Below, in pieces: positions 60,164 to 64,000 of a stretch of DNA of 64,000 bases. Under the pieces are notes generated by a model that had not been told where the DNA came from, searched no databases, and worked only from the letters and a program-made list of their open reading frames with translations. A program made the position numbers and the translations under genes. The first letter of the stretch is position 1. Each line of letters begins with the position of its first letter. This stretch comes from an uncultured Lachnospiraceae bacterium. Lineage in GTDB: Bacteria > Bacillota > Clostridia > Lachnospirales > Lachnospiraceae. Where the stretch lies: NCBI GenBank assembly GCA_910585625.1, contig CAJUFQ010000016.1:11470-75469 (forward strand). Reading direction: 5' to 3'.

Positions 60164-60203
60164 CTCTGCAACTTTCACATTCTGTCTGTCATTTATTTCC
60201 ATG

Positions 60204-61772
60204 CTAATTAAGTCTCGGCACCGGCGGACGCTTGGCATCGATTACCTCCGACGCATTGAACAAATCAGACAAACTGTCCATCTCGCCAATGGAGTTATAA
60301 TAAATACGGTAGCCGTCTAAGTTCCTTCTTCCCTGCCTGAAATAGGAGTCCGTAATCTGCACGGCATACTGCTGGGAATCCACGTTACAGAAATAATTGA
60401 ATCCCTGCCCTTTGAGGTAATTATATTTCTCATTGTCCGGCGTGTAGCCAGTCGTCCATTCTGCCAAATCCTGCCCATGGGCAAAGATTATGGTATCCGT
60501 GCCGCCTACCAGCGGCTCCACATTTTCTTTCCATTTCTCAGTGTCTGCCCGCAGGCGTTCCATGGAAGCCTCTCCTACTTTCAGATGCCCCCAGGTATGG
60601 CTGGCAAATTTCCAGCCTGTTTCCTTGATTGCATCTGCGACTTTCTTGGCTTCGGCACGCTCTGCCTCCAGACTGAATTCCGGATGCTCCTCCAGCCATT
60701 TCCTCTTGTCTGCATTCATGTCTGCCGGCACCGTCTGGTAAGTGATATCCGTCCGGTAACCCAGGATGCCATTATACCCAGTAAGGGCAATCGTCCCTCT
60801 TGCCCCACGGTAAGATGCGTCCGGGTGTTCCTCAATGAATTTATTCATCAGCGGAACCACGTCGTAATCGCCGACAACTGTAGTCCCATCCCGCTGTATG
60901 TATTCACATGTCGGCTTTCCATCCTCGTCCAATACCATCTTGGAAGCATAGCCATAACCGTCATAACTATGGTAATAAGAAAGGTCATCCACGGAAAGCA
61001 CAAATGCTTTCTTGTCCGGGGGAAGCATAAGTTCTGCTTTCTCCATCCGCACATTCCCATTCTCATCTGTCGTCTCATTCACCAAATCATGAAGATCTAC
61101 CAGCACATACCCCTCGTCGTACATTGTCTGGGTAATCTTGTTGAATTCCTCGATTGTCGTCATCCACTGGTTGTTTCCCACTGCCTGCGGATCTGTATCC
61201 TGGTTGGCAAAGCAAAGCTCTGGATCCACCACCAATGAATGGTAGAACACATGAGTAACTTTGTCTATATCTACCGGCACACAAGATGCCTTGCGGTTCT
61301 CATAATCCGTAATCTTTGCCGTCAGCTCAGAGTCCCTCTCATATCCGTCAAAGCTCTTTACTGTCTCAATGGCGCTGTCATAATCATACCCTGCTGCAAG
61401 AAGCTCTGCCTGCTCCAGCACTGCTGCGCGCACCTCTGTCGCATCCTGTTGGCCACCGTCTTCCTCCTGCACTTTATCCGACGCCTGATCCTTGCCATTC
61501 TGCTGATTCTCCTGCCCTGGCTCTAAATCCTGGAAACTGTCTTCCTTCTCTGCAGGCTTCGCGCTTGCCTCCATAGAATCGCCCTTTCCCGCGACCTTTC
61601 CTTTATCTTCCTTAGGAATGAGCATGACTGCCGTTACCCCGATGCCTGTCATCACCAGAAGTATGAAAAACGTCTTAATCAGCCTCTTTTGCATATACCT
61701 TTTCTTCTGCATATATTTACGGCTTTGTTCCCTGCCATTTTTCTTCTCAAACGTATCCTGATGCTTTTCCAT
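60204..61772 (-). CDS. membrane-anchored polysaccharide deacetylase-like protein
   Basis: This 522-residue protein has an N-terminal helix (LIKTFFILLVMTGIGVTAVML, residues about 31-51), a Glu/Gln-rich linker to about 120, then a NodB-like barrel. The barrel has motif 1 LSVDDLSYYH (Asp pair), motif 2 SHTWGHLKVG and a later IIFAHGQDLAEW. The HxxxH zinc motif is present as HTWGH, so metal binding is plausible, but spacing differs from classic CE4 enzymes. The substrate is unknown; a wall or spore-cortex glycan is possible given the spoVA neighbours (inference). AAGGAGA precedes the start. Confidence 0.85.
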   Translation of the reverse strand: MEKHQDTFEKKNGREQSRKYMQKKRYMQKRLIKTFFILLVMTGIGVTAVMLIPKEDKGKVAGKGDSMEASAKPAEKEDSFQDLEPGQENQQNGKDQASDKVQEEDGGQQDATEVRAAVLEQAELLAAGYDYDSAIETVKSFDGYERDSELTAKITDYENRKASCVPVDIDKVTHVFYHSLVVDPELCFANQDTDPQAVGNNQWMTTIEEFNKITQTMYDEGYVLVDLHDLVNETTDENGNVRMEKAELMLPPDKKAFVLSVDDLSYYHSYDGYGYASKMVLDEDGKPTCEYIQRDGTTVVGDYDVVPLMNKFIEEHPDASYRGARGTIALTGYNGILGYRTDITYQTVPADMNADKRKWLEEHPEFSLEAERAEAKKVADAIKETGWKFASHTWGHLKVGEASMERLRADTEKWKENVEPLVGGTDTIIFAHGQDLAEWTTGYTPDNEKYNYLKGQGFNYFCNVDSQQYAVQITDSYFRQGRRNLDGYRIYYNSIGEMDSLSDLFNASEVIDAKRPPVPRLN

Positions 61773-61907
61773 CTTATCTCTCCTTATTTCGCAAGTAACT
61801 TATCTAACTTATCTTATGACGAACCAAGGTAAAAAATCAACCTTTCCTGCATAAAAATTTTATTAATATTTATTAAGATTCCTATTTACTTCCAAAATAC
61901 ACAGCAG

Positions 61908-63299
61908 CTATGCCGAAACGTCCGTAGCCTGCGGCTCTGACGGACTGCCTGCATGGAGGCTGACACGCAGCTTTTTCATCACATACAGATATGCCGGTAT
62001 CAGGAATAAATCTGCCAGTATCCATGCCGCCGGGCTTGCAAAACAGATTGCCGCATAGCCAAACACCGGCACAAGCGTCATCGCCACAAGGCTGCGTGCC
62101 GCCATCTCGCAGACGCCGGCCAAAATGGCAAATCGGCTGAACCCCAGCCCCTGGATAGTGAACCGCACAATATTTACCAGCGCAAGCGGGAAAAAGAACG
62201 CCGAATTCGCTGCAAGGAACCAAGATACCTGCTGGATAATCTGGCTTTCAGAGGGATTCACGAACAACAAGGCAATCGTCCCCCCAAAACATACTAACAC
62301 AATACACGCCAAAATGGAATACCCAAACCCTAACAGACAAGTTGACTTCATGCCCTTGGAAATACGCTCCAGCTTCCCTGCGCCCACATTCTGCCCGGAA
62401 TATGTCGCCATCGTCGAACCCATAGCGTCAAAGGGGCAGGCAAAAAACATGCTGATTTTGCTTCCTGCCGCAACGGCCGCCACAGACACTGAGCCCAGGC
62501 TGTTTACTGCCGTCTGTAAAATCACGCTGCCAATGGCCGTGATGGAATACTGCAGCCCCATAGGAATGCCCATATTGCAGAGAATCCCCACACAATTACG
62601 GTCTACGCGCCATTCCTCCTTCGTAATCTTTAAGATTTCAAACCGCCGCGTCATATAGAACAGGCAGGCCACCCCTGAAACAAGCTGGGAAATTACAGTT
62701 GCCCATGCCGCGCCGGAAACTCCCATATGGAATGCAAGGATCAGCGTAACATCTAAAATTATATTCAGAATAGAGGAAAACACCAAAAACAGCAACGGGC
62801 TTTTGCTGTCACCCAGGGAACGTATAATCCCGGACAGAAGATTATATAGGTAAACCGCCGGAATCCCCATGAAAATCACGAAAATATAACTGTAAGAACC
62901 GTCAATAATATCTGCCGGTGTGTTCATCCACAGCAAAATCTGCCTGCACAGCACACAGACAGCCACCGTCATCACTCCCGCAAAGGCTATGGAAAGCCAG
63001 ACGCTGTTGGCCACATATTTCCTTAGGCTGTGGTAATCGCCAGCCCCGAAGCGCTGCGCCACCGGGATGGCAAAACCGTTGCAAACACCCATGCAAAAGC
63101 CGATTATCATAAAGTTAATCGATCCGGTAGCCCCCACGGACGCCAAAGCGGAAACCCCCAAAAACTGACCTACAATCAGCGTGTCCATCATATTGTAAAA
63201 CTGCTGGAACAGCATCCCAAAAAACAGCGGTACGCAAAATTGCAAAATCAGGCGGATTGGGGATCCAACCGTCATATCTTTCGTCACACTTTTTGCCAT
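61908..63299 (-). CDS. MATE-family efflux transporter
   Basis: This 463-residue membrane protein has twelve predicted helices in two halves and MATE hallmarks: LILQFCVPLFFGMLFQQFYNMMDTLIVG (in parts), NGFAIPVAQRFGAGD and the half-two counterpart GSTMATYSGQNVGAGK. It should export cationic drugs or metabolites in exchange for Na+ or H+. The start has GGGAGGAGG. The last gene before the non-coding right end. Confidence 0.94.
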   Translation of the reverse strand: MAKSVTKDMTVGSPIRLILQFCVPLFFGMLFQQFYNMMDTLIVGQFLGVSALASVGATGSINFMIIGFCMGVCNGFAIPVAQRFGAGDYHSLRKYVANSVWLSIAFAGVMTVAVCVLCRQILLWMNTPADIIDGSYSYIFVIFMGIPAVYLYNLLSGIIRSLGDSKSPLLFLVFSSILNIILDVTLILAFHMGVSGAAWATVISQLVSGVACLFYMTRRFEILKITKEEWRVDRNCVGILCNMGIPMGLQYSITAIGSVILQTAVNSLGSVSVAAVAAGSKISMFFACPFDAMGSTMATYSGQNVGAGKLERISKGMKSTCLLGFGYSILACIVLVCFGGTIALLFVNPSESQIIQQVSWFLAANSAFFFPLALVNIVRFTIQGLGFSRFAILAGVCEMAARSLVAMTLVPVFGYAAICFASPAAWILADLFLIPAYLYVMKKLRVSLHAGSPSEPQATDVSA

Positions 63300-64000
63300 A
63301 AAAACTGCCTCCTCCCTAATTTATTAGGTGACCAAAGTGGGCAATCCCACTTCAACCCCCACCCCCGTTCATGGGGGATTGGCTTGCACACTTTGCCGCG
63401 CCGAGCGCATTTGCGAAGCAATATATACCTCTTGTGCGAGTGCGCATAATTGTTTTTTATCTCAATATAAGAAATACGCTTTCACGTTTTAGCGTGACAA
63501 GGTCTTTCCTAATATAAGATAAAAAAAGAACCACCCTGGACTGTGCATAACCCATGTGGTTCTCCATCGTTCTTGAAATTATATGCCCCTAAGTTCTATT
63601 TGTCAATGTCTTTTTGACATATAATTTTCAGTCAAATAAAGGTTTTCATGCGACATACAGAATTTTTCTCCATTTGCAAACTATGACATCAAAGTCTTGC
63701 AGCGACAGTTGACCTCTAATATAAGCTGCTTTCAGCCCCCTCATGGCGTATGTCAATCAGATATAACTTCTTAAATGAAAAACCAGCAAAGTATCTGAAA
63801 ATAGAGTGACAAGCCTCATGCGGCCGCTTAAACAACATCACGCTTATTTACAAGAATGCGTATGTTATTTGGGTAAATCTATCCACTTCTACATTACTTT
63901 GCCACTTACCATTATATTAATCCCTGCCAATACCCTTGAAATAACGTAAGCGTCAAATAAGATAGTGGATAGAAAAATAACCACCAGACCTTTATACTAA
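63300..64000. other. 701-bp right end without a convincing gene
   Basis: The first 100 bp hold nested palindromes: CAAAGTG (63333-63339) with CACTTTG (63389-63395), enclosing AAGTGGG-CAAT-CCCACTT (63335-63352) and CCCCC/GGGGG. A minus-strand terminator lies at 63521-63563. A 32-codon minus-strand frame (63646-63744) has no ribosome-binding site worth trusting. The rest is AT-rich with no recognised feature. Confidence 0.6.
63521..63563 (-). terminator. intrinsic terminator with no visible gene upstream
   Basis: AGAACCAC (63527-63534) is exactly complementary to 63556-63563 over a 21-nt loop, and on the minus strand the hairpin is followed by seven T. It would end a transcript coming from the right, either from beyond the window or from an unrecognised RNA in 63.6-64 kb. 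Confidence 0.7.

Noticed and set aside
63646..63744. 32-codon minus-strand reading frame
   Set aside because: No credible ribosome-binding site, and no recognised family; too short to support.

Overview
The window looks like chromosome from an anaerobic, spore-forming Firmicute, most likely a gut Lachnospiraceae (Clostridia). The grounds are spoVAD/spoVAE, a CwlC-type SPOR amidase, strong AGGAGG ribosome-binding sites, sigma-A type promoters with 17-18 bp spacers, the DapL lysine route, a GalT2-type uridylyltransferase and very large secreted glycan-degrading proteins with BIG/FnIII tails. The genus call is inference. I see no rRNA, tRNA, CRISPR array, prophage or intact insertion sequence.

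Layout. 1-5.8 kb: dapB (cut by the left edge), dapA, a CobO-type corrinoid adenosyltransferase, a two-OB-fold SSB-like protein, a cyclophilin, a MinD/ParA-like protein with a damaged P-loop, and an amidase-SPOR protein. 5.9-13 kb: a two-component system (response regulator, kinase, membrane-anchored protein) followed by an ABC-2 exporter operon (ATPase, lipoprotein, two permeases). Direct repeats with 11-bp phasing in front of both operons suggest that the regulator controls both. 13-15 kb: hflX and a 0.67 kb non-coding stretch. 15-22 kb: a secreted RCC1-repeat protein, galT, galK and a divergent LacI/GalR regulator. 22-27 kb: a repeat-rich secreted polysaccharide deacetylase, a 163-bp imperfect palindrome, a TPR lipoprotein and an EamA transporter. 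27-37 kb: glycogen phosphorylase, ileS, an anti-sigma/ECF sigma pair with a cre-like palindrome, a DUF4190-type protein with a FUS-like tail, and three small genes of unknown function. 37-40 kb: typA and a parvulin-like lipoprotein. 40-50 kb: two giant secreted proteins, a beta-helix protein and a GH30+GH43 galactanase. 50-56 kb: dapL, dapF, an ANTAR regulator, glnA, a DUF4349 lipoprotein and hisA. 56-63 kb: guaB, an Asn/Asp-rich lipoprotein, spoVAE, spoVAD, a second deacetylase-like protein and a MATE exporter. 63.3-64 kb: no convincing gene.

The most interesting theme is a probable galactan-to-galactose regulon. A TTTA-(G/C)-TAAA motif occurs as paired sites in the galK promoter, as a perfect 18-bp palindrome in front of the divergent LacI-family regulator, and as an inverted pair at the predicted start of transcription of the galactanase operon 30 kb away. 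This suggests one regulator that couples extracellular beta-galactan depolymerisation (GH30 endo-1,6- plus GH43 exo-1,3-galactanase and a beta-helix partner, with a parvulin-like lipoprotein as possible folding helper) to Leloir-pathway use of the released galactose. Lysine/DAP synthesis is split between dapAB at the left edge and dapL-dapF at 50-52 kb.
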